From: Trichobilharzia regenti
Taxonomy: Eukaryota; Platyhelminthes; Trematoda; Strigeidida; Schistosomatidae
NCBI GenBank assembly: GCA_944472135.2
Contig: CALYDD020000422.1
Span: 1 to 64,000, forward strand
Length of the DNA stretch: 64,000 bases
Reading direction: 5' to 3'
A model generated the notes under the pieces. The model ran no database searches. It saw nothing but the letters and a program-made list of their open reading frames with translations, and was not told the origin of the DNA. The translations under genes and the position numbers were made by a program. Positions 46,910-59,980 of this stretch are shown piece by piece. Each line of letters starts with the position of its first letter. The stretch's first letter is position 1.

Positions 46910-47760
46910 AAACAAAGGCAGACGATGATGATACAAGACTGGACAGGACTACATTGGCTCCTAGCTGAAACATAGGCAGGAGTGAAGTGGTTGATGGAGC
47001 GTGTTGACCAGTTCATTTATTTAAGAAACTGCATCAGCCAACACCAAAGGGTTGATCATTGACGAAATTTCAACACGGATAAGGAAAGTTCGATTGGTAA
47101 TTGGCTTGCCAACATTTGCCATCTCTTGCTTGTTGGACGTAATATCCAGCTGGCTGTTGACATAAAGATATGTGTATTGCTCAGCAGTTCACTCTGTCCT
47201 CCTCTATGGCTGGCTATGAGACATGGCTATTGAAAGTGTTAGACATGAAAAGTCTAGCTAGCTGCCTATGACTACGGGTGTCTGCGTTCCATCTCCCACG
47301 CTAAGTGGTATAATTAGGTAAGCAATATTGAGGTTAGGCTTCGGTTGAGGGGTAGGCGAGGTAAAGAGAAGAAATCGATCGATGAGGTTGTGAATTTACA
47401 CCATTTGAGATGGTTAGGGCATGTGTTACACGTGCATCCTTAGCCATCCATCGCCTGTCTCTACTGACACAAGACTGATCAGGTTAGAGAATAGACAATG
47501 GCGATAAGACGAAAACTTGGCTACATCACTCAATGAAATTCACAACAGCTAGTTTAAGTCGCCCGATCATATAGGGAGCTGTAGACTGTCTGACTGACTG
47601 TTGGATGTCCTCGTAATGGTAAGTACCAATGACGGCAAGTGACCATTGGTGACGTGGCTCAAAGTGGTCGCTATCAGTGGCCCAGATACATCTACTACTA
47701 GGGATTTATCATATCCAATGAAATTTTATTATTCTTCCATATTACTGTGCTTTTTTAATC
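46910..47760 (+). mobile_element. Second RTE-like family fragment, copy B
   Basis: Orthologue of 23,340-24,200: DWTGLHWLLAET, VERVDQFIYLRNCISQ, TLSSSMAGYETW-like and EEVVNLHHLRWLGHVLHV-like parts in shifting frames. Copy C begins the same element at the very end of the window. Confidence 0.7.
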
Positions 47761-48129
47761 ATTCACACTTCTGTTTATTATCTCTCTCTCTTTCTCTCCT
47801 TTGAATCTCTCTTTCCTCTCAATCTCTTCTTGCTTTGTGTGCTCCATGGAGTGGAGTGTGGCATCTCGAACTACTGCAAGTCTGTGGAATGCTCTACATT
47901 GAAAGCATTCAGTCAGTTTGTTGTGTTAGACATAAATTATTTCATAAAAACTCTATCTAAACTGGTGTGATCCAGTTGCTTTGAATAACTTTCTCCGCTT
48001 ATTATATGTTGTAATCTGTCTTAAAAAATTTATCTAAAATCCAAGTGAGTAATACTTCACATCTCCAAGAGAATTAGACAGTTGCAATCAACAAGAGAAT
48101 GGTGAATTGGCCTCCAATAATATAATATC

Positions 48130-48390
48130 CTGGTGAAATGCACGGCTCCAGAACAGCATATTCAGTTTATTTTGTTCTCTGTCATCGCTTTCATCCCCCC
48201 ACCACTGTACTACAGCTCAGAATCTTTTAATTCCTATTTATGTAACTTCTTCCATGTCACCTTGGATGGATGCTTAACCATCATGGGGTTTTAATCTAGG
48301 GATGTCTTGGAGGGTGATTCCACTCAACGCTGTCTTCAGTGTATGTTTTTTCCGACTGGATTGCATTGGGGAAATTCATTGAACGCTGTA
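48130..48390 (-). mobile_element. Diverged RTE-like 3' end, antisense, copy B
   Basis: Orthologue of 24,490-24,725, marking the right edge of block B. Confidence 0.5.
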
Positions 48391-48559
48391 ATCCAAGTTT
48401 ATTCGTTTATTTCCTTGTGATTTCTGTCAGGCCATCAGGTTCTCAGTATGGAAAAAAGTATCGAGAGAATTTCCTTATTGTCTGACGATTGTTAAGATGA
48501 AGACGGTTTACACTTACTCAATCTTCTGCCCTCTTTAAGAAGTTCTAATGATTCCAAAC

Positions 48560-50118
48560 AGTTTTTTAATAGACGAAACATAAGCACTCTAGATGTAGAC
48601 ACTGTACTACATCAAAATATTGTGTCCTCCTTAGGAATACAGGCTGGATATGTACGTTGCACCTTGATTGGTTACACACCTGATTCTGACTCAATGCGTT
48701 GATGCCATACGCATACTGAGTCCTGGCTGTTAACTGGCTGCGTTCTTATTTCTATAGTAGAATGCAGTATATTGTATATAAGGCTTAATCTTCTTCTACC
48801 TTGCTAACTAAAGTTGCTGTTCCTCAGGGTGCTGTTCTCTTTCCTTTTCTTTTGTCTTTCATTTTACATTACTTACCTGTTTCTAAAAAGATCAACTTCG
48901 TAGAATAGGCTGACGATCTGACCGTCTCGCTTCTTTTGACGTCCCAATCAGATTGTTGAAACCTTTTTGGATTTTGTTGGACATTAATCAGTGGTCTAAG
49001 CTAAATGGTCTTACGTTAAACCACTCAAAATGCCAGACTACTTACTTCTCCTTTAGACATAAACGTGATCTACAACGACAGGTTAGTATATGCGATGCTT
49101 GTTGCATAGAGGAGACTATAAAAGTAACTAAGTCTCATTGCATAATCTGTCGGTCTGCAAGAAAAGGTTCCATCTAAGCTGCTACATTAGGAAACTTAAA
49201 CATTCTGGAATCACTCAACCTCTACTTTTACAGTTTGTTAACTCGTACATTCTACCCACTGTATTCTACTACTCCCTCTAAGTCTTTACTGGTATACTGG
49301 AAAATGACTATATCATTTTGAGAAGAGTATTAAAGGTTGTCAGTAGGGTAAACTGCTGTGTAACGTAGCTTGTTGCTACATCATTTGGCATAAATCTGAA
49401 CCCATGTGAGAAATGATATAAATCCATTTTGTTTAATTCTCAACATCCCCTTTATTCTCAGCTCTCTCCTTGCTGTATCACATCTGGTAGAACTAGAAGT
49501 CAGTAGAAAAGAATTATATGCCCGTACTACCAAGTATAGGGACACAACGATACCATATTTAGCTCGCCCATGTTCTATGGGATAGAGAAAATGTCAGGCG
49601 TGGACCTTATGAATTACTATGTTGTCAGCAAAATAATCAGCTCTTTTATTACCTCTTATTTGTAATCTATGGTGACAGTATCTGTGTGTTGGTGGCACAG
49701 CGGTTTAGCCACTCGCCAATCATGCACATGGGCTGGCGTTCGATACCCTGTCGAAGCAAACCTGATATCAATGGTCAGCACGCTAAATTTGAGCTATCAA
49801 TTTCACATGCTAAGAATTCCATATTTGTACCAAAATTACGGTGTGGAATCAAGCTGTAATAAAAAAAACAACAAAAAACTAACTGACAATCTAAGCTGCT
49901 AACATTATTATTATTGTTATTCACAATGTTTTGTGTGTTTATGATTTTGCTGTCACTAGAGATACCAAATATAGGAACTGCCATTAATAATCCTGTGATA
50001 TTATTTTTATAATTGTTTTTAAGCGTCATCTGATCAAATTGAATGCAGTATGCATACAAAACGCTGAGAATTCCACAATGTCGCATGAGTACTGTTTTGG
50101 AATAAAGCGAATTATTAT
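48560..50118 (+). mobile_element. CR1/jockey-like non-LTR retrotransposon, sense, interrupted by a SINE
   Basis: Frames read WLRSYFYSRMQYIVYKA, KVAVPQGAVLFPFLLSFILH, ADDLTVSLLLTSQSD, ISQWSKLNGLTLNHSKCQTT and HKRDLQRQVSICDACCIEE, then thumb sequence and a RTTKYRDTTIPYLARP-like end. The 3' end TTTTGGAATAAAGCGAATTATTATTAG (50,093-50,118) is the sense form of the tail at 21,541. The SINE at 49,681-49,870 splits it. Multiple stops. It sits in the interval between L and R. Confidence 0.75.
49681..49870 (+). mobile_element. Second tRNA-derived SINE family, sense copy
   Basis: GGTGGCACAGCGGTTTAGCC head, GCGTTCGATACCC B-box variant, body ending GTGGAATCAAGCTGTAAT plus an A-rich tail. Nested in the CR1-like element. 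Confidence 0.8.
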
Positions 50119-50439
50119 TAGTAGTTTTATTTAGAAAAAACAGCCGGAATTATCACTTCACCTCTGCAATGATTTCGTTATAAGATACGAACGATTTTAA
50201 TAGTTAAGAGCCAGCCAGTCTCCACTTCAATGGGACACAATATTCCTGATTTAAAATGCGACTACTCAGAAGGGTAGTTTTTAGTTATGCAGGAGAAACG
50301 GTGATGGTATTATTGTGATCCTGTCAGTCTTACACGTGTTGCTGCATACTAAAAAATTTGCTGAGACGATAACCCTGTATACAAAGACAATTTATAAGGG
50401 TATTTTTAGCTTATCTCGTTAATTCTTGCCTGATAATAT

Positions 50440-51843
50440 TGTAACAGCAGAAGCCAAGAATGCTGACTCCATTATTTCAAAAGGTCTAGAGGGAGGGGAA
50501 GGTGCCTACTGACTGGAGGAAAGGTTACCTTGTGAAACTACCAAAGAGGGGCGACTTAGGCCACACTCTGCAAAAACTGGCGAGGAATCATGCTTATGTC
50601 GACATCAAGCAAAATCCTGAGTCACATCATCCTGGAGAGAAAAAATGATTCACTGGATACAGAACTCCGACCAGAACAAGCTGGATTCAGGAAAGGCAAA
50701 TCATGTACTGACAAAATTGCTACTCCACGCATCATCATCACAGAACAAAGCATGGAATGGCAATCAAACCTCAACCTCAACTTTATCGACTTTAAGAAGG
50801 CATTCAACAGCACTGACCGCGAAGTAATTTGGAAAATACTCGAGTACTATGGCGTACAGTGTCCCAAATATTTATAAACCTTATTCAACAGGTGCTATAC
50901 GACAACGGCACATATCAAGTGATCCACGACGGAAAACTCAGCGAGGCGTTTGGAGTAAACACAGGAGTCAGACAGGGGTGTTTATTATCACCAATGATAT
51001 TCCTTATTGTGGTGGACTGACTGGATTATGCGTCAGACAGTGGGAAACGAGAAGACAGGGATATCCTGAACTGACCGACGTAAAGAACCCAGAACACCTG
51101 AATTTCGCGCGTGGATGATTTATGTTTGATGTCACACAAAATTGAAGACTTACAAGCGAAAACCGACAAACTGGTCGAAGAAGCAGCCAGCGAAGATAGG
51201 ACTCCATGGTAAGATAGACAAGACGGAGGTTGTGAGAATAAACAACCAACAACAACAACAGCAGTAACATCCAGTGTCAATCACCATCAACGGGGGGGAT
51301 TTGAAAGCGGTTACTTCATTCACTTATCTAGGGAGCATTGTCTCAACTACAGGAAGTCGGAACGGAAGAGGATGTCAAATCGAGTGAGAATCGGGAAGGC
51401 GAGAAACACATTCATCAACCTGAAACCAATCTGGAAATCTTCGTCACTCAGAAGCAATAACAAAATTCGATCGGATCTTCAGTACAAACTTCAAGTCAGT
51501 CAGTTCTTCTTTACGGATCAGAAACTTGACGGGTCACCAAGAACATTTCGAACAGGCTATTGCATACCTTCATCAACAACTGTCTTCGCTCTATACTGAG
51601 GATTAGATTACCGGGCCGGAAAGAATCACCAACAAGAAACTATGGGAGCTAACAAAACAAGAACCAATTGCCCGACAAATATGCGGGAGAAATTGGAGAT
51701 GTATCGAACACTCTCTACAAAGGCCGCTGGGTGACATCGCGCATCAGGCCCAAGAGATCGTGTGCAGAGGAGCTGAAACATTATGGACTTACATGGAAGC
51801 AGGTGCAAAGCACAGCGGAAGACAGAAGCAAGTGGAGACGTGC
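50440..51843 (+). mobile_element. RTE-type retrotransposon, truncated at both ends; 3' end cut by duplication junction
   Basis: Frames: [80 protein letters not shown], then a damaged FADD region near 51,110 and the C-terminal region (RVRIGKARNTFINLKPIWKS). It stops within the last ~50 nt before its normal end, at TGGAGACGTGC, where the R duplication starts. Confidence 0.85.
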
Positions 51844-52025
51844 CAGTTTGCGACAGAAATAATGCTTTAATTCTGAGTTTTATGTATACTGAGTAGTCTA
51901 CAGTGGGAAAAAGGTTTCCGCATTAATTGGCTAATTATAAAGATTTTAAGCTTTACGGCTTACAAATGAAACAAGTCGCTTTACTTAACCTCTTCTCAAA
52001 ATAATAGTAAGACATCTTCAACTGC

Positions 52026-52753
52026 GTGTATACGTATTCTTGCAAGAACTATCTTTGTGGTCTATATCAGGTGAACATAGAGAAAACAGAGGTGATGAAG
52101 ATTCCTGGCCAACAGACAACAATCTGCATAAATGGGATAAATCTGAAAGAAGCAACCTCCTTCACCTACCTACCAACCTGGGTAGTATCGCTTCAACCAC
52201 AGGCTGACGCAGCTGATGAGGATATCAAAGCGAGGATCGGGAAAGCAAAGCAAGCTTTCATTACTCTCAAGTCTGTGTGGAAGTCAACAGCACTCAGCAT
52301 GAAAAATAAGATCAGGATTTTCAACTCCAATGTGAAGTCACTGCTACTTACTATACGGATCAGAGAGTTGGCGTGGCGTCACGAAGGGCACTTCGAACAA
52401 AATACAGAACTGCACCAACAGCTGTCTTCACTCAATTCCACTCAAGATCAGATGGCCGGCCAGACAAGATCAACAATAGTGAAGGAACTCTGAGAGTGAA
52501 CCAACCCAACAGGAAACGACTGTGCAACAAATATTCAGGACGAAATTCAGTTAGTGGATTGGCCATACTCTGAGAAAGACAAAAAAGTGACATTACAGGT
52601 CAGGCAATTTCTCGAGTGGAACCCAGACGGAAGGCGGTGAGTTAGTCGTCAGTATAAGGGTGACACGGAGGAGGTTATGTGAAGAGGGGATGAAAGGATG
52701 TAGGCAGATGTGTGGAGTCAAGTGAAGACGTTGGCAGAGATCCGAACGCGACG
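52026..52753 (+). mobile_element. RTE-type 3' fragment, R copy, end removed
   Basis: Same frame as 30,575-31,302 (YQVNIEKTEVMKIPGQQTT and onward). Ends abruptly at GAACGCGACGG, then continues as CAAGAGCCGATCG of the second RTE copy. Confidence 0.85.
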
Positions 52754-53052
52754 GCAAGAGCCGATCGCTCAACATATATGTAGGAAAAAATGATGGTGGA
52801 TTGATCATGCATACATTGAGGAAACGATCGGATGACTTCGTGCACCAGGCCCTCGAGTGGAATCTAAATGGGAGACCATAAATGGGTCGTCAGTTACAGA
52901 ATGACATGGTGAAGATAATGTGGAAAGAGATGACAGAGTTTGGTCAATCGTGGACCAGATGAAGAGGATGGCAGAAACAGAACAAAGTGGAGATGTGCTA
53001 TTGAAGCCCAATGTTCCACTCGAAACTCAAGAGAACAATAATAATAATAATA
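52754..53052 (+). mobile_element. RTE-type terminus, R copy
   Basis: Matches 33,465-33,762 including GAAGCCCAATGTTCC and an AATAATAATAATAATA tail. Fused to the preceding RTE fragment by the deletion. Confidence 0.8.
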
Positions 53053-53457
53053 TGCCGCTGGAAGTTGATCATTTTATTGACAAATAGAGTAATGATTCAA
53101 TAAAATGATATGCACAGATTTACTCAGCCATTTGACATCCTTACACCTGCTTACAATTCTCAATAATTCTATCTCAGGTTAATAGTGCAGAAGTATTGCT
53201 TAGAGTACTGAGCATTTCTATTTACAATATATATTACAGGTATTCTATATAACTTATAAAAGTGAATTGATTTCATGTGCACTACAAAGACTTATTCGTC
53301 CTTATTGATACTCAAGTGGTAATAACTTATAATCCCTTTCTGGATAAGAATTTCACATTTTTCGGTTTAGTGATAATCATAATATCATTATTCCAAACAG
53401 TCCTTTAATACAATGGGGAATTCTCAGGTGGGATTACACTATTGCATCTAATTTCCT

Positions 53458-53781
53458 ATGGGAGCGAACCAACCCAGTAGGAACCAACTGTACAACAAAT
53501 ATGCAGAAAGAAATGGAGGTTAATTTGCCAATAGTCTGAGAAAACCAACAAGTGACATCACTAGACAGGCTCACTCTGTCTCTCTCTCTCTTTCGACGGA
53601 AACCCGAATGGGAAGCAACGAGTTGCTGCGAGCGTGACATGGAGGAGGTCATGCGAAGAGGAGTTGAAATCATGTAGGCAGACATGCAGTCAGATGAAGA
53701 CGTTGGCAGAGAACCAAATGCAATGGAGGCGTCAGGCTGAGGCCCTATGTTCCACTAAGAACTAGAGGAAACAACACAACA
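53458..53781 (+). mobile_element. RTE-type 3' fragment with TC run, R copy
   Basis: Duplicate of 34,168-34,492; the TC run is shorter and interrupted by G. Confidence 0.8.
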
Positions 53782-54142
53782 CGCACAGTACACAGGAGGT
53801 GAAGTAATTAAATAGGGCATCTACACTGATAATTTTGTCCAATAAGAATATTAATATAGAACTAAAGTTACAGTGAGAATATTCAGCAACCACGTATTGA
53901 TCAAAGGAAGGATATAAGGGGCAGCCTACTTAGTGTTTCTCAGTAAAATAGCAGTTCTATGCCTTACACGTTTCTCACAACATGAAATGTGTACCAAATA
54001 ATGGATAGTAGATTTCTTATGCTTAGTCATCCAGGCGTAATTCTTTTATAATGACTTCTAGTTCAACTTGATGAAAGGCATGTGGAGAGTTGTGCATAGA
54101 GAGGAGGCTCAGAGTCTGACAAGATAATATTCGTAAATTGAT

Positions 54143-54820
54143 TTCATCAGTTCAAGTGTCTGTCCACAATAGCACTAACCAGTCGGTTTACCGACAGCCC
54201 ACTCACTCGCTGACAACTACTAGTGCCCTTCGCAGTGCAACAAAGTCTTTTTAGGAGCCAGGGAAACATTAGACGGGAGATATAGGGAATAATAGGTAGA
54301 ATACAAGAATTAACGAATTGTGAAATCCAAGACTGAGTGACACCTGAATGTCTTGACTTCCCTAAGTAGAACATTAACTGAACAAAATTTCTAGTTACTA
54401 ATATGAGGCTTGGGAAGTTGGGATCCAAGGTATTCAACATTCAACTCAGTTTCACTTTCAATGCTTTCTATGACACAAGAATCATGGCAGTCGACCAGCA
54501 CTCCTAAACCATGCTTATGTCTAACAGCAAAATTAACAACCCAACAACTGAAGAGATTTAGCTGAAGATCAACTGATAAGGACCACTGACTAACTTCTGA
54601 AGGAACGTTATTCATTTTAGAATAATTTGACTGAGAATCAATAGGCATAGAAACAGTCAGATCATTAGCGTACTTAATAAAATGCAAGAAGTAAGAGAAC
54701 ATAAAAGGAGAAAGAACAGCATCACTAAGGAACGCCGACTAGAATAGGTGAAGCAGTGAGCGACTTTCCATCGTATACAGGGTACTACTTCCTATCACTA
54801 AAGTAAGAATGCCAACATCT
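54143..54820 (-). mobile_element. CR1/jockey-like RT fragment, R copy
   Basis: Duplicate of 34,855-35,535. The palm reads KYANDLTVSMPI, so the first Asp of YADD has become Asn in this copy. Confidence 0.8.
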
Positions 54821-56351
54821 ACTCATTCAGCCTTACAGTTGGTTGTTGCATTGCCTCTCTAAGACACCTGATACGTGAATACTCACCATCTTCATTTACA
54901 AATTTGAACAAATCAGTTTTTCTTAACTCTTGATTGTTTAACTAATTATGTGATAGAAGTGGTTGGGAGAGTCAGTTCATGGAAAACAGTTTTATAGATA
55001 CATTTTATGACTGTGTGCTTTGATTTTCCCACTGTTTTTGTCTTCTTCCTTCCTTTTTAGGCGGATAAACTCAAACAGATGGCAGAATAACTTGCAGCGA
55101 GGAAACAACCAATCAGAAGACGCTGTTTCTCTGCTAACAGCATATAACAGATAATAATACTAATGCACATAAAAATATATAAATATCTGCTGATTTTTCA
55201 ATGGACAATCTGTTGCTTGGCTTTTGTCTTTTGTCGTTAGAGTAGTTAGATGATACGATGCAGTCTGATTGAAACGCTGGACTTAGTCGGTGGCCTGCTC
55301 AAAACTTGCGCTACAGAATACCTCCATCAATATACTGCATGCAGTTGCCTTGATACTTTTTTGTTTAAATCTATTAAAGTATGACCTTCAGTGGTGTTGT
55401 TTACTTTGGTGTATTTAAAACTTCCACGATATGCGCCATGACAGCTTATCTCAATACTTGAGATGACAGTTCCTGAGTAGTGTCATTGTTCCAAGAAAAG
55501 TACCCCTGAATATTTTACTATAGGCATTCCAAAAAATGTCCTCGTGTATTTCTCGAAGGAGACAATGAAGATTTATCAAAATGTTGGATTGGTTTGCAAT
55601 TCAAGTCAGATCTACTGTCAGTATAGTGCTTTATTTGAAGATCACAGACGAGGAGGAAATGTCAAGCAATAAACTCCTCTGAAAATTATGTACATTAAAT
55701 AAAAGCCATTAATAATAATAATGATAATATGATTATTACAGTTTCGTGCTTGTTGGAGTTCACAAGTCAACAAAGCATATCAGCAGTACTGACGGCACTA
55801 ATATATCGTCTGAAATTCAAATCCGCGTTACCAGCTGCTGATTTCAGGTTCTTGATTAACTCCTTATAAAACTCTTATGGCTACTTATATCGGTTATTAC
55901 TTAGTAACCAGCGTCGTGCTTCTAGTCTTTTTAATTGCTGTCACGGCGTCAGGCATCTAATTAAAAGTCAGAGTTTATTTAATAACAATCAGCTGGTTAG
56001 TTAGCTGATTATTATTTTAAAGCGAATGACAACAAATTGGATAACGGCTATCAAGTGTTAACTAATTAGCGCGACGTGATATCTTTAGAGGTAGCAGATA
56101 CACTTACTGACTCATGTGTGCCAACCAATACGAAACGTAATTCGAAATCTTCCTGACGATCGTCTACGGCTTTGTAATAACTATAACCCATCATCACTAT
56201 TCCCTTGGGTTTCGAGTGGAAAAAAGCACATCACCAGCACAAACGCCTTGTTTGAAGGTGCGTAGCGCTGAATAATTGTGATCTACATTCCATTTTAGTT
56301 GACTCATGCTGTCACGATCCTGCAGGATGAAATTGGCATATTGGGGACACC

Positions 56352-56568
56352 ATATTAGCCACTCGCCGCCTCCCTTTCGGGTTCCTCGAGTGGAACCCGA
56401 AAGGGAGGCGGCGAGTTGGTCGTCCAAGGGTGACTTGGAGGAGGTCATGCGAGGAGGAGATGAAAGTATGTGGACAGACCTGGAGCAGGTTGAAAAAGTT
56501 GTCAGAAAACCGAAGTCAATGGAGGTGCGCAGCTGAAGCCCTATGTTCCTCTAGGAACTAAAGGATAC

Positions 56569-56599
<31 letters not shown>

Positions 56600-56609
56600 T
56601 TAGCCACTC
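56352..56609 (+). mobile_element. Truncated RTE insertion with 5' hairpin and 13-bp target duplication
   Basis: ATATTAGCCACTC occurs at 56,352-56,364 and 56,597-56,609; L has it once (near 40,035). Between them is an RTE 3' end (EPEREAASWSSKGDLEEVMR frame, terminus GAAGCCCTATGTTCCTCTAG, then AAT repeats). The 5' end is a perfect inverted repeat: 56,361-56,385 pairs with 56,392-56,416 around TCGAGT. This is a short 5' inversion. Confidence 0.92.
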
Positions 56610-56806
56610 ACTGCCTCAATGGGCTCATGGCTGTTGTCTGGGTAACCAGATCTAAGTAGATTACTCACTCACTTGTTGACAATTTTGACAATCAACACCC
56701 ATTCCATCTGCTCTCACAGATACCTATCACTTCTTTGCCATATCTTCCAATTTCTTTGGCTGCTTGTCAAGCCTTCTCAGTCAGTCTCATACATTGTAAG
56801 GACATT

Positions 56807-57085
56807 CAACCTCCCCATTCTTGTTATTAATTTCATTGAGAGAAGGGACACAGGTAGGCTGACTGGCTTCGCGGAAGGTGGGCTTCCACCAATCCGCTAT
56901 ATCATTTCGCCTATTTGATTCAAGAGAAGACTAAGATTTTTATTTGAATTTTTCGTATTTTTAATATATTTTCTGTGCGTTAAAGTTTCTCTAGCAGTTT
57001 TATAGCTTTTTATAGCTTTACGCCCAACCCTCGCTCTTTACCCAGGATTGGGACCGGCTAAAAAACTACCAAGCTAGTGAACTAG
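56807..57085 (-). mobile_element. RTE-type 5' UTR fragment, R copy
   Basis: Duplicate of 40,245-40,520. Confidence 0.8.
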
Positions 57086-58234
57086 GTGAGCCAGGAAGCA
57101 TGTTGACTACATTTCAAACTTGACTGCATCAACCAAAGATCCTAACTCATGACACTAGTTATCATCTAGTATTCCATCAGTTTACAATTTGCGTTCCCGT
57201 CGAATAAGAAAAATTCCATAACTCATGACGCATAGTGAAATTCTATCGATTCTGTCAGTTATATTTCTGAAGTCTAATTCTTTTCTGACTTTGTCGTTGA
57301 ATGATTTCTTCAGAGAAGGAATATTGAACAAAAAACGTGTCTATGAGTGGCTAAAGCAGTGTTAAAATTTGGATCGCATTTATTTCACTATTTTATACAG
57401 TAGTGTACTGGTATAAATTTTAACGGTGATAATACATTTCCACATTGCATTCTACATTCTACCAATGTAATTCAGATAATATCACTTACAAAGGAATATG
57501 TCAAGAATTAGTTTAGTAAACAGGGCTGTATTAGTGCCACCAGTGAATAGTAACGTTCTCTAGAAGACCTATGCTTTACTCAGAACCTATGGGAATAAAA
57601 ATAAAAATAATAACAATACTGACTGAGCACTTCTGCGTTTTACTTAGGGTAGAGATCCCTATTTAACCCTGAGGATCTGGGCACTTGGAGAATGCAACAT
57701 AAACTCTTTCAGTATAGCGAAAATATTCATTCACACGGAATAAATATTAAGATACGAATCAAAGTTAATGAAATGATGTCGTAACAGTATATTGTAAGTA
57801 GAAAACAGAGTTGAGGAGTCATATTAATTAGTGTTTACTTGGTGATACACTTAAAGTCTGCTGCCACAAATTATTTATACAATCCACAAAAGCGTTCACT
57901 GCTGGAGTTGTGTCTACCAGTAGAAGCTATGTACCGGTTGTGGAATAGTCTTCGGATGAAGATGAGAGTTTCCTGAAAACTTCAAACGACACAAGACGGT
58001 TAGTGGTGAAGCAAGTAGATAGTATGGAGCAGTGAGAAGATGCAACATTGAGCAGTACACTGTATTTTAGATTCTATTCCCAAGTTTTGCCCATTTTACA
58101 ATGAATCGTTTTGAGCAAAAGCTATGTACAATGTTCAAGAAAGTTTGTATAACCGTTTACGAAGAAAGAAGAAACACGTTCCCGTGGTGTGAGTGAACGA
58201 CATAGGCATATACAGACTCAGTGGACGGTTTCTA

Positions 58235-58455
58235 ACTAAAAAAACAGAAACTTGAAAGTCTACAGGCAAAAATCAACAACTTAGTAGCAGAGGGAGAGGA
58301 AGCAAACTTTCACTACTCTGACATCAGTTTTCAGTTCAACCTCACTCAGAGTAAGGGAAGAGACCCGGATCTTCAACTCTGATATCAAGTCAGTGATTCT
58401 AAATAGTTCAGGGATTGGGGAACGCATCATGGAACGCACTTCCAACGGGACGCTT
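58235..58455 (+). mobile_element. Degraded RTE-type internal fragment, R copy
   Basis: Duplicate of 41,640-41,900. Confidence 0.5.
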
Positions 58456-59349
58456 AATAGATTAGTCCACTATACTCACTAGTTTGACTGCTTTGAATGC
58501 ATAGATTCATTTTAATTGATGAATCTATTAAGAACAATGGCATGTAGTCAGATATTTCACATGTTTATGGTAAGATTGGATCAATGTAGTCTAAATATTA
58601 CACTCATACAAAATCATTGGCCATATGTACGTATAATATGCTTGCACATATACGGATACCGTTAATTCTACCTTCCATTTCACGTCACTTTGTGTTCTGG
58701 TTAAGGTAGTGAGGCCTTGAACAAACATGTAGAGGTGGTATAATTTTGTATGGGAATTCAAGCGGTGTCCCAGATCAGTGCGACTAAGTACAGCATTGAC
58801 GTCCGTATTCTATCAACCCAATATACGCCGAAACATAAATAATTAAGTTCAAAATGGTTATGAAAGACGTTTTGACGAATTTATATATATACGAACACAA
58901 AATCTTTCAAAAGCCACAATGGAACATACTGACTTTATTAGTTCATGGATCTCAGAAGTAGACAGAAACATTTAAAAACTCTTCGCCACGTTATACTGGC
59001 TCTCAATTCAATGGCTATCATATATTCAAGGGTTGAGTTACTATGGTAACCGAAGGATTCGTACAGTTTATGAATCCTAAAATATTCAATAGTCTCAGAT
59101 TCATAGAATCTTTTGAGTAAATTCGGGACAATCTCCAGAGATATGTACTGTCATACATGTATTTAAGTAGTCACAGTTTGAGGCAGTTATGTTTCTAAAA
59201 CAAAAATATCCTTTGGGTTCGTTAGACATAAATCAAAAGCTAAAGATATCCATTCTGACCGGAATTATGAAGTTGCTATGAATGACTTTCCTTTTCATGA
59301 AGGCTGTAATTGATGTTAAGAAATTTGTCTGATATTCGCTGTTGGTCGC

Positions 59350-59625
59350 GCTATATCATGAATTCGCATGAGTTGAAATTTATGCACCGATCATTGAATT
59401 GGGTTACAGTGGCTGAATGGTCTACGAGTTTGCGTCTTTGTAACTGGAAAGTCCTGGATTCAAACTCCTTTGGTGGTTGCGTAATCTAGAATAGTCCGAA
59501 ACGAGAACTAAACCGTTGTCTAGAACTCCCTGGTAGGTCTTCTACTGGTTCTCTTACTGATGTCAGCTCATGATGAAATCTGGTAACCAATCCACTCAAA
59601 TCCCTGCACAATCAACACTGGAGAT
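59350..59625 (+). mobile_element. Hammerhead-bearing SINE, copy C1
   Basis: Orthologue of 17,541 and 42,770; keeps the SINE tail (GATGTCAGCTCATGATGAAA) lost from copy B. The ribozyme core is eroded. Confidence 0.7.
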
Positions 59626-59719
59626 GTAATAGCTCATACCTGTAAGAGAGTTAAACAGTTTTAATGAACAAGAAAATAAACATATTTGAAGAATTATCTC
59701 AGTTGGTGAATATTCATCC

Positions 59720-59980
59720 CTGTATTGTTATTATCGTTATTGCTGCTTGCCGTTCTTTGATTTCCTAGTGAATCATGACACTTCCAAAATTACATCTTCA
59801 GTGTATTTTGTTCTCCGTCATGTCGGTCAGCTGACTCACTCCCTCTTCACGTGATCTCCTTCATATCACCTTGGGTTGGAGAACCAATCCATCGCTTCTC
59901 AATGGATGGATTTCAATCGAGGGACGGAATGTTGTCTGATGGATGTCACTGAACTGTCTCCTCAGTGTACGTAAATTCTG
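59720..59980 (-). mobile_element. Diverged RTE-like 3' end, antisense, copy C
   Basis: Orthologue of 43,085-43,360. Confidence 0.5.

Larger units (their letters stand above)
30390..46935 (+). repeat. Segmental duplication, left copy (L)
   Basis: Repeated directly at 51,841-64,000. Matching segments are 30,390-31,302 with 51,841-52,753; 33,465-35,786 with 52,754-55,076; 38,796-46,93x with 55,077-64,000. L includes block copy B and contains two segments missing from R. L continues past the point where R leaves the window, so its right limit is unknown. Confidence 0.9.
42051..48330 (+). repeat. Triplicated block, copy B
   Basis: Collinear with 16,895-24,725 and with 58,6xx-64,000. It lacks the RTE and CR1-like insertions of copy A and the solo LTR of copy C. 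It contains SINEs at 42,770-42,985, 44,950-45,180 and 46,740-46,870, plus retrotransposon 3' ends. Confidence 0.85.
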
